Positions 42,465 through 50,930 of a DNA stretch of 64,000 bases are shown piece by piece. The stretch spans positions 96,160 through 160,159 of the forward strand of contig NZ_LQXO02000034.1 in NCBI RefSeq assembly GCF_001639065.2, in the 5' to 3' direction. The stretch's first letter is position 1. Each line of letters begins with the position of its first letter. The stretch is from Vibrio barjaei (GTDB taxonomy: Bacteria > Pseudomonadota > Gammaproteobacteria > Enterobacterales > Vibrionaceae). The notes under the pieces are model-generated. The model saw only the letters and a list, made by a program, of their open reading frames with translations, searched no databases and was not told where the DNA came from. The position numbers were made by a program, and so were the translations under genes.

Positions 42465-44795
42465 ATGTTACGTTCCTTAATTCTGTTCATTCTGACTGCT
42501 CCCTTACTATCTTTTGCGGGAGGTTTTGATCTTTCTCTCCTTAATGGCATCTCTAAAGATGCCTCTCTCGGCAGCTTGGTTAATCACATCCCTGATGGTA
42601 ACTATGACTTTAAAATTACCGTCAATAAAAGGCGAACGTATTTTGAATCCATTCTCTTCTACAGCAATGAGCAAGGAGAAAGCACGCCATGCTTCTCAGA
42701 ACAACAATTAAGTGAGTTCGGCATTAAACCGGATATCAACTTAACACAAGGCGCATGTGTGCTAAGCAGCGAAATTGGCTTGGATATTGATTTTGGCAGT
42801 TTCGAAATAGCCATGAACATCCCTTCCAGATTTTTGCTGTCAGAAAAACAGTATGCTCTGACTCATTATGATGATGGCATCACAGCATTAATGTTGCCAT
42901 ATTCGGCTGGAATGACGACTAAGTTTGACGATAACTACAGAGCTTACGGTTCAGCAAGCCCACAATTCAATGTGGGACGGTTTCGCTTCAAGAGTAGCCT
43001 CTCGGCTTCTATGATGAATCAAGAGACGACAGTATCCAATGGATATCTCTATGGATATACCAACATTCCTTCACTGCGCAGCAAGTTTATGTTTGGTGAA
43101 CTAAGTCAAAGCACAGCAGTCATGGGGGCGGTCGATATGCAAGGCGTTAGCTTGAGCAGTAATAGCCGTTTATATCAATCAGGGCAAATGACGGACACCA
43201 CAACCATTCGTGCCAATGCGGAAACGAATGCCGAAGTGCGTGTTTATCAAGACAACGAACTGATTCACACTGAATACGTGGCGGCCGGCGAATTTACTAT
43301 TAACGATATGAACATTCGCTCCAATAGTGATTTCGTGGTCAGCATTAAAGAAGAAGATGGACGTGAAGCGGTTTTTTCAGTTCCTAGTCAATTGGTACTC
43401 AGTGTCCTAAAGCAAGGCACTAGCGAACATAGCTTATTTACAGGGCTACAACGAACCAACTCACACGCCTTTTTAGGAGGAGAGTTGGTCTATGGTCTGA
43501 CGGATACTCAATCTTTAACTACTGGGCTTTTCGTCGAGCGCGACTATAGCAACCTATCTGTGGCTAGTACGATGAATTTCGACCTATTAGGTGGTGTTCG
43601 CTTGTCGGCTGCCCATTCTACTTACCTTCCAACGGGTCAATCGGGGACTAAAATCAATTCAAGCTTAACCAAAAGCTTGCCATTCTGGTCGCTGAATTTT
43701 CAGACCTCTCTGAGTCATTTTTTGGGAAATGGGTACCGAGATATCAATAGTAGCCATATTGCCGATATGGTTAGAAAAGGCTATCAGTTTTCTACGTCAG
43801 CGAGTAGCGGCCTGCCCTTTCAACTTGGAAGCGTCAGTCTGTTTCAGTCTCTGGGAGGATCAGACAAAGCACAATTCCAAAGCTTTGGCTTAGGATACTC
43901 ATTTGGTAATGAACACTATCGGTACTCCGTTAGCGCACTAAAAGCCTATTCTAAAGAGAGTAATCAGAATGACTTTGCCGTCGACAATCGCCTCTCGATG
44001 AATTTTTCGATGCCACTCAACTGGGGAAAATCGCGCGTAAGCCTATCTCGCTCACACAGCAGTGGTCGCCCTGCCAGTACCTCGTTGTCTAGTGGTATGC
44101 GGTTCGGCGACAGTAGCTCCGTATCAGGCTCTCTGCGTTTCGATGATAAGAAGGGCATTGTTGGGCATGGTTTGTCTTTATCAAGCAATAGTGAATATAA
44201 CGATTATTCTCTGCAATACTCAAACTCTCAATCGGGTTCACAGGTTAGAGGCACCGTAAAAGGTGGCTTGGTCGTTGCTGAAAATACCGTGCTTCCAACT
44301 CGGCGTCTCTCCGACACCAATATATTGGTCAGAGTTGACGATGTTGAAGGGTTAAAAATAAGAAATGCCGGTAAAACAAACGCGGATGGCTTTGCGCTCA
44401 TCCCTTCAGCCTCTGCGTACAGTCAAAATCGAGTTTCAGTCGAATCCAAGTCGATTCCTGATGGAGTCTACCTTGACAATACCGTCGCAAATACGATTCC
44501 AAGTGAAGGCGCTCTCACCTTAGTCACTTACAACGTTAAAAAAGGGCGCGACACCATGCTTAAGCTGAGGCAAGAGGTTTCATTAGGAACTAAGCTTTAT
44601 AGTAATGATGCCCCGATTAGTAGCTACTTTGACAGTGATGGCCGTGTATTTATTGCGGCATTTGACAAAAATGAGGAACACCTAAGTGTTCCTATGCTCA
44701 GCTGTGACGTAAACATTATTGAAGACAGCTATATCGATATGTCTGGCTTAGATTATTATGAAGCCGAGTGTCTGTCCCCAAGTAATAGAAGCTAA
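42465..44795 (+). CDS. Outer-membrane fimbrial usher
   Basis: A 776-residue usher, slightly shorter than FimD/PapC (about 810-850). A signal peptide (about 18 residues) is followed by the periplasmic N-terminal domain with GGFDLSLLNG and a cysteine pair (CFSEQQL...GACVLSS), a 24-strand barrel with a plug domain (ETNAEVRVYQDNELIHTEYVA region), and C-terminal domains with KINADGFAL-like (KTNADGFALIPSA) sequence and the final cysteine pair LSCDV...YYEAECLS. These are all the parts of a working usher. The stop lies three bases before the regulator gene. Confidence 0.93.
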   Translation: MLRSLILFILTAPLLSFAGGFDLSLLNGISKDASLGSLVNHIPDGNYDFKITVNKRRTYFESILFYSNEQGESTPCFSEQQLSEFGIKPDINLTQGACVLSSEIGLDIDFGSFEIAMNIPSRFLLSEKQYALTHYDDGITALMLPYSAGMTTKFDDNYRAYGSASPQFNVGRFRFKSSLSASMMNQETTVSNGYLYGYTNIPSLRSKFMFGELSQSTAVMGAVDMQGVSLSSNSRLYQSGQMTDTTTIRANAETNAEVRVYQDNELIHTEYVAAGEFTINDMNIRSNSDFVVSIKEEDGREAVFSVPSQLVLSVLKQGTSEHSLFTGLQRTNSHAFLGGELVYGLTDTQSLTTGLFVERDYSNLSVASTMNFDLLGGVRLSAAHSTYLPTGQSGTKINSSLTKSLPFWSLNFQTSLSHFLGNGYRDINSSHIADMVRKGYQFSTSASSGLPFQLGSVSLFQSLGGSDKAQFQSFGLGYSFGNEHYRYSVSALKAYSKESNQNDFAVDNRLSMNFSMPLNWGKSRVSLSRSHSSGRPASTSLSSGMRFGDSSSVSGSLRFDDKKGIVGHGLSLSSNSEYNDYSLQYSNSQSGSQVRGTVKGGLVVAENTVLPTRRLSDTNILVRVDDVEGLKIRNAGKTNADGFALIPSASAYSQNRVSVESKSIPDGVYLDNTVANTIPSEGALTLVTYNVKKGRDTMLKLRQEVSLGTKLYSNDAPISSYFDSDGRVFIAAFDKNEEHLSVPMLSCDVNIIEDSYIDMSGLDYYEAECLSPSNRS

Positions 44796-44798
44796 ATC

Positions 44799-45500
44799 AT
44801 GACACCAACCACAAATATAACCTTGAACCCGAATAATGGTCACCTGGCGGAAGACGGGCTTACTATCGCCAAATTAAACAGCAGTGAGCGACTTATCCTA
44901 GAAGCTCTTTGCAATGCCCAAGGGCACCCATTAACCAAGCAACAGTTATTGGACGTTGGCTGGCCTGGCAAGATTGTTGTCGCTAATTCGCTCAATGTCG
45001 CCATCCGAAATATTCGGACAGCGTTGGATAAAGTTGGCTTAGTGATGTGCTTAGAAACCGTTCCAACTATTGGTTTTCGGTTAGACCCTAATGTCATTTT
45101 GATCACCAATGACGTGCCTTTTGTCAGCGTGAACGTAGGTTCAACCAACGCTAAGGCTAATGATGCTAGCTCTTCTGAACTAACCGCTCAGCCCGTCGAA
45201 GAATGCCCTTCACCTAACGACGCAGTTGCGACACCAACTCGGTTTGAGTTAGTCAAAAAGGTGCCTTTAATGGCACTTTATGCCGCCTTGTTGTTTTGTG
45301 CTTTAGTGATTTTTTACGTGTCATCGATAAAGCCAAGTATGCACACCTATAAGCGTGGCGACACCACTTTAATCGGTTCATTCTCTCTGCCAGATAACAC
45401 GGTACACGCCCTGTCTCAAGAGACGGAGGGTCATGTGGTGTATTTTCGGGATACTTCTGATGAAGATGGCATTATTCGCTTGGTCCCAATAACACACTGA
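44799..45500 (+). CDS. ToxR/CadC-like membrane-anchored winged-helix regulator
   Basis: A 233-residue protein with an OmpR-type winged helix in residues 20-98, including LTKQQLLDVGWPG and VVANSLNVAIRNIRTALDK (the recognition helix region), and ending TVPTIGFRLDP. A polar linker is followed by one membrane segment (about 156-175) and a 58-residue periplasmic tail without cysteines. This is the ToxR/TcpP architecture, where the DNA-binding domain acts from the inner membrane. Being the fourth gene of the fimbrial cluster, three bases after the usher, it most likely regulates that cluster. No other transcription factor is present in it. Confidence 0.86.
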   Translation: MTPTTNITLNPNNGHLAEDGLTIAKLNSSERLILEALCNAQGHPLTKQQLLDVGWPGKIVVANSLNVAIRNIRTALDKVGLVMCLETVPTIGFRLDPNVILITNDVPFVSVNVGSTNAKANDASSSELTAQPVEECPSPNDAVATPTRFELVKKVPLMALYAALLFCALVIFYVSSIKPSMHTYKRGDTTLIGSFSLPDNTVHALSQETEGHVVYFRDTSDEDGIIRLVPITH

Positions 45501-45536
45501 ACCGAGATTTTAGCTTCGAATAGTAAGGAATACTGA

Positions 45537-46016
45537 ATGCGCTCTACCAATGCTATGGCCAACCTGCGAACAATAGCGACATCAAAATGCTTCGTTGCTT
45601 TGCTGCTAATGGTTTCTGTTGTTTGGCTATTGTATCCCTTCGTTAATGGCTTGGGATGTAGCTATAGGTTTACTCATGATGGTGAGCTCAATTTGCAAAA
45701 AGGCAAATGCCGCTCAGGCGTGTTGTCTGTGTATATTGAAAATAAAGCCAGCGGGAGGGTCATTAATAAAACCATGCTTTGGGGTAAACGAGGGTCGGAG
45801 ATTTACACGTTGTTTATCAGTCAGAGAGAGGTAAAACCTGCAGTGGCCGTCGATAATCAAGCGCTGTATGCCGATACGTTTTATGATAACCAGCTGTTGA
45901 TTGTTGGGCTGCTGCTCGAGACAAAACAGCCTAATCAGTACGTCTCTGTGTTTGATTACCCATTTGATATCGGCTACGACATCGCCTTGTTTGGCAAGAC
46001 CAGTTTTTTTGATTAA
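45537..46016 (+). CDS. Small bitopic membrane protein, ToxS/TcpH-like by position
   Basis: A 159-residue protein with a single N-terminal membrane segment (about residues 18-36) and a periplasmic domain carrying two cysteines (Cys41 and Cys58). I do not recognise the sequence family. It follows the ToxR-like gene by 36 bases in the same direction, as toxS follows toxR and tcpH follows tcpP. ToxS and TcpH bind and protect the periplasmic part of their regulator. The same role is inferred from position, size and topology only. A GGAA ribosome site precedes the ATG. Confidence 0.68.
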   Translation: MRSTNAMANLRTIATSKCFVALLLMVSVVWLLYPFVNGLGCSYRFTHDGELNLQKGKCRSGVLSVYIENKASGRVINKTMLWGKRGSEIYTLFISQREVKPAVAVDNQALYADTFYDNQLLIVGLLLETKQPNQYVSVFDYPFDIGYDIALFGKTSFFD

Positions 46017-46044
46017 GACGAGAAGGTATTGAGTTTAGTTTGGT

Positions 46045-46082
46045 CGTTCTCAGGCTGGTCGTGGAAAACTTACCTGAGAACG
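46045..46082. terminator. Inverted repeat between the ToxS-like gene and yjaG
   Basis: CGTTCTCAGG (46045-46054) pairs perfectly with CCTGAGAACG (46073-46082), followed on the plus strand by CACTTTTCT. Probably ends the fimbrial transcript; the 18-base loop and poor T-tract make it a weak call. Confidence 0.55.
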
Positions 46083-46107
46083 CACTTTTCTATCCTGAAG
46101 GCGTACG

Positions 46108-46695
46108 CTAGATACTTACACCAATGTTACTGACTCCCTCTTCCTTAAGCTCAAGGCGAAGATCTTTAATCAGCTCTATATCACGCTCAGTGCAATCACG
46201 TAGTGGACGGAAAATAGCCCACTGAACATCCCACTCTTCACACACAGCTTCGTTTTCTTTTTGGTTCTCATTGGTGATTTCCACACCGGTTTCTGCTTGT
46301 TCAAGCTGAGCCACAGTCGCGACAGACTGTTGACTGATCTTAAGCGTTGATTCCAGTAAGTAATCACGATCGAGCAAACCATGCAATAGAGTCGATAAGG
46401 CAAAACACGCATCAATCGCTGGATAGACGCCGTAGATATCGAAATCTTCCGAATTCGGAATGACCTCTTCTAGCTTTTCAAGCTGCTTTTCGAAGTTGAT
46501 TTTGGCGGTTTTCACCGTCAGCAGTTCCCATACTGCATCCAAAATATTGCGGTACACACGCGCTTCAGCAAACTCGGTTTGCTCACAGAACATAGCGAAG
46601 TTGGGGTACATACGCTCGCACAAACAGGTCATAAAAGTGATATGCTGCCAAGGCTCAAATTTTTCGATACGTACCTGAATAGGGTTCTTTAACAT
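46108..46695 (-). CDS. yjaG: YjaG family protein (DUF416)
   Basis: A 195-residue cytoplasmic protein of unknown function, matching E. coli YjaG through its length: MLKNPIQVRIEKFEPWQH, MTCLCERMYPNFAMF, DIYGVYPAIDACFAL and CTERDIELIKDLR. The true start is the ATG at 46695; the frame continues upstream to 46833 but that extension lacks family similarity. In E. coli the gene lies close to hemE and nudC, so this neighbourhood is partly conserved. Confidence 0.95.
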   Translation of the reverse strand: MLKNPIQVRIEKFEPWQHITFMTCLCERMYPNFAMFCEQTEFAEARVYRNILDAVWELLTVKTAKINFEKQLEKLEEVIPNSEDFDIYGVYPAIDACFALSTLLHGLLDRDYLLESTLKISQQSVATVAQLEQAETGVEITNENQKENEAVCEEWDVQWAIFRPLRDCTERDIELIKDLRLELKEEGVSNIGVSI

Positions 46696-46760
46696 GGTCG
46701 CTCTGCCGTAGTGAATATAGTCTGCGGAAGTGTAACCAAACGGATAGGGAATAGCCAGAA

Positions 46761-47687
46761 ATGACGACGCAAAAGCATCGCTTAGCACTTGTGACAGACA
46801 ACAATGAACACTACCTGCCACTGCTCGAAGCAAGACAATTGCCTGATTTGGAGATTATCTCTGAGTTGAGTAATGCCACTATTGTGCTGGCAGCGCCGCC
46901 AAAGCTTGCTTCCGAACTCGATAGTGCTGAGCAGTTACAGTGGGTTCAATCTACCTATGCTGGCATTGATGCCTTACTTGGCGAATCTCTGCGTAAAGAC
47001 TACAAGCTCACTAACGTAAAAGGCATTTTTGGTCAGCAGATCAGTGAGTATGTGCTGGGTTACGCCATCAATTACTTCCGTCATTTCGATCTCTATAAAC
47101 AACAGCAGCAAAAACGTGACTGGCAGCCACACAGCTATCAATCGCTGATTGGCAAACGTATGGTGATTTTTGGTACGGGTGCGATTGGTAGTCATCTGGC
47201 GAATACCGTCAAAGTACTGGGTATTGTGCCTATCGGTGTTAATCGCACTGGCATTCCTCCTCGCCAAAGTGCGTTTGCAGAAACTTTTCATATCAATGAA
47301 GCAGAAAAAGCGCTGGAGCAAGCGGATATTATCGTCAATACCTTGCCCAACACCCCGACGACAAATGGACTGTTCAACGAACAACTCTTTGCAGCCTGCC
47401 GTCATGCTTTATTCTTCAATGTTGGTAGAGGCCAAACCGTTGATAGTAATGCCCTGCTTAGTGCGTTGGATAAAGGTCACTTGGTCCACGCTTTCTTGGA
47501 CGTATTTATCAACGAGCCTATTTCTCAAGAGTGCCCTTACTGGCACAACCCAAATGTCACCGTAACCCCACACATTGCTGCAATCAGTTTTCCTGAGCAA
47601 GTGGTCGAGATTTTTGCCGAGAACTATTTGCGCTGGCGTGATGGGTTTCAGTTGCAGAATTTGGTGGATTTTGAGCGTGGGTATTAA
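46761..47687 (+). CDS. D-2-hydroxyacid dehydrogenase (GhrA-like)
   Basis: A 308-residue NAD(P)-dependent dehydrogenase reducing 2-oxoacids such as glyoxylate or hydroxypyruvate. The Rossmann motif FGTGAIGSHLA is at residues 137-147. The catalytic triad is visible: Arg223 in NVGRGQ, Glu252 in NEP and His271 in TPHIAA. The substrate is not fixed by sequence. It diverges from yjaG, and two tandem hairpin repeats follow its stop. Confidence 0.92.
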   Translation: MTTQKHRLALVTDNNEHYLPLLEARQLPDLEIISELSNATIVLAAPPKLASELDSAEQLQWVQSTYAGIDALLGESLRKDYKLTNVKGIFGQQISEYVLGYAINYFRHFDLYKQQQQKRDWQPHSYQSLIGKRMVIFGTGAIGSHLANTVKVLGIVPIGVNRTGIPPRQSAFAETFHINEAEKALEQADIIVNTLPNTPTTNGLFNEQLFAACRHALFFNVGRGQTVDSNALLSALDKGHLVHAFLDVFINEPISQECPYWHNPNVTVTPHIAAISFPEQVVEIFAENYLRWRDGFQLQNLVDFERGY

Positions 47688-47730
47688 GGGGGGATGCTTT
47701 AGTTTTATCAAGCATCATTCTCAAAAAGTT

Positions 47731-47822
47731 GTCACTCCTGCGAAGGCAGGAGTCCTCTCAACGCACGCACCAAGCCTCAAGTAGATTCCTGCCTGCGTAA
47801 GCGCACGGCTAGTGGAATGACG
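47731..47822. repeat. Hairpin-ended intergenic repeat (family B), copy 1 of a tandem pair
   Basis: About 92 bp. It begins GTCACTCCTGCGAAGGCAGG with hairpin ACTCCTGC-GAAG-GCAGGAGT, contains CACCAAGCCTCAAGTAGATT and ends GTGGAATGACG, so the outer ends are GTCACTCC and GGAATGAC. Confidence 0.88.
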
Positions 47823-47854
47823 TAAGCTGTTGGTTCATCAAAGTCAAAATAGTC

Positions 47855-47946
47855 GTCACTCCTGCGTAGGCAGGAGTCTTCTCAACTCGCGCACCAAGCC
47901 TCTAGTAGATTTCTGCCTGCGCAGGCGCACGGCTAGTGGAATGACG
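47855..47946. repeat. Hairpin-ended intergenic repeat (family B), copy 2 of a tandem pair
   Basis: About 92 bp in the same orientation as the copy 32 bp upstream, and very similar to it. Small differences (CGTAGG for CGAAGG, CTCGCG for CGCACG) show the copies have diverged since duplication or came from separate insertions. Confidence 0.88.
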
Positions 47947-47976
47947 TATGTGGTAAGCCCACCAGCCACAGATAAA

Positions 47977-48507
47977 CTATCTCGTAGGGTATTCTTCAAA
48001 CATCTTGTGCACCTGTTCTTGCACAAACACATTTCTATCCGCTGGCTCCATGGTTTCGGTCAATTGGCGCTGTGACACCGAGCGCCACACCACATCGTTC
48101 GATTTGGCATCAATAAGCTCAACGCTCAGTTTACCGAACTTCTTCTCTTTCACTCGAGTTGGCGTCCTTACCCCTACTCCATAAGCACTGTTGTACCCAC
48201 CTGACCCGATACCGATACCGAAACTTGGCCCGTCCGCTAACAACTCTGTGCCCTCTAGGATGTCATAATGCACCAACACATCGGCATCTTTCTCCACCAA
48301 CGTCAGTCCTCGCAATGCCATTTCATTGTCGACCGCTTTTTTGATGCGAGCTCCATCAAGGCTAACAGGATCTGCACTGTTTTCTTGATATTGATAAGTC
48401 TTGAATGCTGAGAAGTTAGTACTTGAGTCGTAATCCGTCGCCACGTCGGAGGCGCAACCAATGAGGAAGAACAGCGAAGTAAGGAATGGGGTGACCGCTT
48501 TAAACAT
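47977..48507 (-). CDS. DUF4136 family lipoprotein
   Basis: A 176-residue lipoprotein of unknown function. The signal peptide ends in the lipobox LIGC (Cys18), and the mature protein starts CASDVATDYDSSTNFSAFKTYQ, typical of the DUF4136 family (Asp-Tyr-Asp near the N-terminus). A glycine/serine-rich segment GIGIGSGGYNSAYGVGV lies in the middle, and the C-terminus is VQEQVHKMFEEYPTR. It is convergent with the dehydrogenase gene. Likely anchored in the outer membrane, as the residue after the lipid cysteine is not Asp. Confidence 0.88.
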   Translation of the reverse strand: MFKAVTPFLTSLFFLIGCASDVATDYDSSTNFSAFKTYQYQENSADPVSLDGARIKKAVDNEMALRGLTLVEKDADVLVHYDILEGTELLADGPSFGIGIGSGGYNSAYGVGVRTPTRVKEKKFGKLSVELIDAKSNDVVWRSVSQRQLTETMEPADRNVFVQEQVHKMFEEYPTR

Positions 48508-48553
48508 AGTCAGTCCTCTTAACGAGTGCCTCTGTTTAGCTTAGTCAAAAATA

Positions 48554-48590
48554 GAAAAAAAGCCGTCATCTACTTAAGATGACGGCTTTA
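48554..48590 (-). terminator. Intrinsic terminator after hemE
   Basis: AGCCGTCATCT (48561-48571), loop ACTTA, AGATGACGGCT (48577-48587); on the minus strand the stem is followed by TTTTTTT. Confidence 0.94.
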
Positions 48591-48609
48591 TAAAAAACAT
48601 TAACTCGAT

Positions 48610-49677
48610 TTACTTGTGATACGGTTTAGATAACTCGTGCACCGCTTCAACAAATACACCTGCATTTTCAGGTGGAACATCTAGATGAATACCATGGCCT
48701 AAGTTGAAAACATGACCAGTGCCACCATCACCGAAGCCTTCCAGAATGGTCGCAACTTCTTCACGAATGCGCTCTGGCTGAGCGTAAAGCATTGATGGGT
48801 CCATGTTACCTTGCAGTGCCACTTTGTCGCCGATACGTACTTTAGCGTCCGCGATATTGATCGTCCAGTCTAGACCTACTGCATCACAGCCTGTTGCTGC
48901 GATTTGTTCAAGCCACATGCCGCCATTCTTAGTAAATAGTGTCACTGGAACGCGACGACCGTCGTTTTCACGAATAAGACCATCAACGATCTTGTGCATG
49001 TACTGTAGTGAGAACAGGTTGTAATCACGAGGCGTCAATACGCCACCCCATGTATCAAATACCATGACCGATTGCGCACCCGCTTTAATTTGGGCGTTAA
49101 GGTACTCAATAACACTGTCCGCTAACTTATCCAGTAGTGCGTGCAGAATTTGTGGCTCTGCGTACATCATCTTTTTGATCTTCGTGAAGGCTTTCGAACT
49201 GCCCCCTTCAACCATGTAAGTTGCCAGCGTCCAAGGACTGCCAGAAAAACCGATAAGTGGTACATCACCATTCAGGTCTTTACGAATTTGACGCACTGCA
49301 TTCATTACATATTGCAGCTCGCCTTCTGGATCAGGTAAACCAATTTTGTCGACGTCCGCTTTGCAAGTAATAGGACGTTCAAACTTAGGACCTTCACCCG
49401 CTTCAAAGTGTAAGCCTAAACCCATCGCATCTGGAATAGTCAGGATGTCAGAAAACAGAATGGCAGCGTCGAGTGGGAAACGACGAAGCGGCTGTAGCGT
49501 CACTTCAGATGCTAACTCGGCGTTCTTACACAAAGACATGAAGTCTCCAGCCACAGCACGTGTTTCACGATACTCAGGAAGGTAACGTCCTGCTTGGCGC
49601 ATCATCCATACTGGTGTGTAATCTACAGGTTGCTTTAACAACGCTCGAAGATAGCGATCGTTCTTTAATTCCGTCAT
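48610..49677 (-). CDS. hemE: Uroporphyrinogen decarboxylase
   Basis: Converts uroporphyrinogen III to coproporphyrinogen III in heme synthesis. The 355-residue protein has the two family signatures: PVWMMRQAGRYLPEYR near the N-terminus and the later GFSGSPWTLATYMVEG with catalytic-site aspartate in ILFSDILTIPDAMG. Length is as expected. GGAG seven to eight bases upstream supports the ATG. In E. coli it also lies next to nudC and rsd. Confidence 0.98.
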   Translation of the reverse strand: MTELKNDRYLRALLKQPVDYTPVWMMRQAGRYLPEYRETRAVAGDFMSLCKNAELASEVTLQPLRRFPLDAAILFSDILTIPDAMGLGLHFEAGEGPKFERPITCKADVDKIGLPDPEGELQYVMNAVRQIRKDLNGDVPLIGFSGSPWTLATYMVEGGSSKAFTKIKKMMYAEPQILHALLDKLADSVIEYLNAQIKAGAQSVMVFDTWGGVLTPRDYNLFSLQYMHKIVDGLIRENDGRRVPVTLFTKNGGMWLEQIAATGCDAVGLDWTINIADAKVRIGDKVALQGNMDPSMLYAQPERIREEVATILEGFGDGGTGHVFNLGHGIHLDVPPENAGVFVEAVHELSKPYHK

Positions 49678-49913
49678 TCTTTTTTCTCCAATTCGAAAGG
49701 CGTTAGTTTAACGCTAATCGTTGACCGTGTGCAGCCATAGATAACAATTCTTTTACCAAAATTTGAGGGCTATCCGGTCTTATGCTTGAACGCTCAAAAA
49801 AGAGCCACTTTGCAAGCCAGATCATATTATTAATGACCAATCTAATAGTGAATTTGCAACCCGTTAATAGGAATGTTAAAAGTTTGTTTGCTAGCGAAAA
49901 TTACAATAATACA
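49678..49913. other. hemE upstream region
   Basis: Together with the candidate small RNA this forms a 309-bp gap. It should contain the hemE promoter on the minus strand. A 77-codon plus-strand frame from 49782 runs through the terminator into nudC and is not a credible gene. Confidence 0.5.
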
Positions 49914-49983
49914 ACTGAGTATCGCACTCAGCATCTCATAACGACATCTTACTTACCCCCTCCGCTTGCGGAGGGTTTTTTTT
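49914..49983 (+). ncRNA. Candidate small RNA in the hemE-nudC intergenic region
   Basis: On the plus strand, opposite to both flanking genes, there is a 5' stem-loop CTGAGT-ATCGC-ACTCAG (49915-49931), a single-stranded linker of about 25 bases, and a strong intrinsic terminator at 49958-49983. A possible -10 (TACAAT, 49902-49907) precedes it; the -35 is unclear. No plus-strand protein gene is seen upstream to explain the terminator. Structure and layout resemble Hfq-dependent small RNAs; transcription is inferred. Confidence 0.5.
49958..49983 (+). terminator. Strong orphan intrinsic terminator (plus strand)
   Basis: CCCTCCGC-TT-GCGGAGGG followed by eight Ts. The T-run works only in the plus direction, whereas hemE and nudC are both on the minus strand. 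Confidence 0.88.
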
Positions 49984-49986
49984 ATC

Positions 49987-50763
49987 CTACTGAATTTGCT
50001 CTGCCGTGGCATTGATCAATGCTCGGGCAATGGTCCCTTCTGGCGCCACTAGAGGCAGTGCACTGGTTTCAAACCACTGCGCATCTTTCAACTCAGAGAA
50101 GTCTGGTTTAATCTCACCACTCTCATAATCGGCCAAAAACGCCATCATCATGCTTGATGGAAACGCCCAAGGTTGGCTGCCGAAATAGCGAATGTTACCC
50201 ACCTTAATGCCCGTTTCCTCTTCTACTTCGCGTGCGACACATGTTTCTAGGGTTTCGCCCACTTCTAAAAAACCAGCAATCACGGTATACATGCCGCCAG
50301 CATGGCGATTATGCTGAGCTAATAGAATCTGCGACCCTTTGCGGACCGCCACAATAATGCATGGGAAAATTCGTGGATAGTGTAGAGTTCGACAGTCTTG
50401 GCATTGCATAGCCAGTTGATTGTGATTGAGATGATTTCGTCCACCACATTGAGGGCAAAAACGCATCGACTGACTCATGTAGCCATATTGGATAGCTTTG
50501 GATAACTGGTAAAAAAGCGCCTCTGGTAGATGCAGTAACTCACGTAGAGAAGTAAGTGATCGCTCACCGTCTAGATCTGAATCATTGAGCCACATTACCG
50601 GTGTACCTTCAAACTCTCCAACCTGAATAGCCTGGGTCGCTGGGAGTTGAAATTGCTCCGCCGAACCTTGCGGTACCTCACCGTCTACAAGCCATAGTTC
50701 GCTCCCTGACACCACACACCAATAAGCTTGATGAATGTGGCTTTCACTTTTTTTTAACATCAT
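49987..50763 (-). CDS. nudC: NAD(H) pyrophosphatase / RNA deNADding enzyme
   Basis: A Nudix hydrolase that cleaves NADH and removes NAD caps from RNA 5' ends. The 258-residue protein has a zinc ribbon (FCPQCGG...CQDC), the Nudix box GFLEVGETLETCVAREVEEETG and the NADH-pyrophosphatase marker SQPWAFPSSMM. ATG follows a usable purine-rich site. It lies between hemE and divergent rsd, matching the enterobacterial order rsd-nudC-hemE. Confidence 0.96.
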   Translation of the reverse strand: MMLKKSESHIHQAYWCVVSGSELWLVDGEVPQGSAEQFQLPATQAIQVGEFEGTPVMWLNDSDLDGERSLTSLRELLHLPEALFYQLSKAIQYGYMSQSMRFCPQCGGRNHLNHNQLAMQCQDCRTLHYPRIFPCIIVAVRKGSQILLAQHNRHAGGMYTVIAGFLEVGETLETCVAREVEEETGIKVGNIRYFGSQPWAFPSSMMMAFLADYESGEIKPDFSELKDAQWFETSALPLVAPEGTIARALINATAEQIQ

Positions 50764-50930
50764 GAATCCTCATTGCTTGCAGTTCGACCATTTTACTGGC
50801 AATCTAAATTCATACCAGCTAGAAAAACGAAATTCTAATTCTGGTACCATGAGAAACGATTTCTCAGTAACTCTTTGTCATTACAAAGCTAGAGACCGCC
50901 TATTGCGGTCCCGATCATGAGGACATGGTC

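Noticed and set aside
49782..50015. 77-codon plus-strand frame in the hemE-nudC gap
   Set aside because: It runs through a strong terminator and into nudC, with no start signal or similarity; the region is better read as a small RNA.
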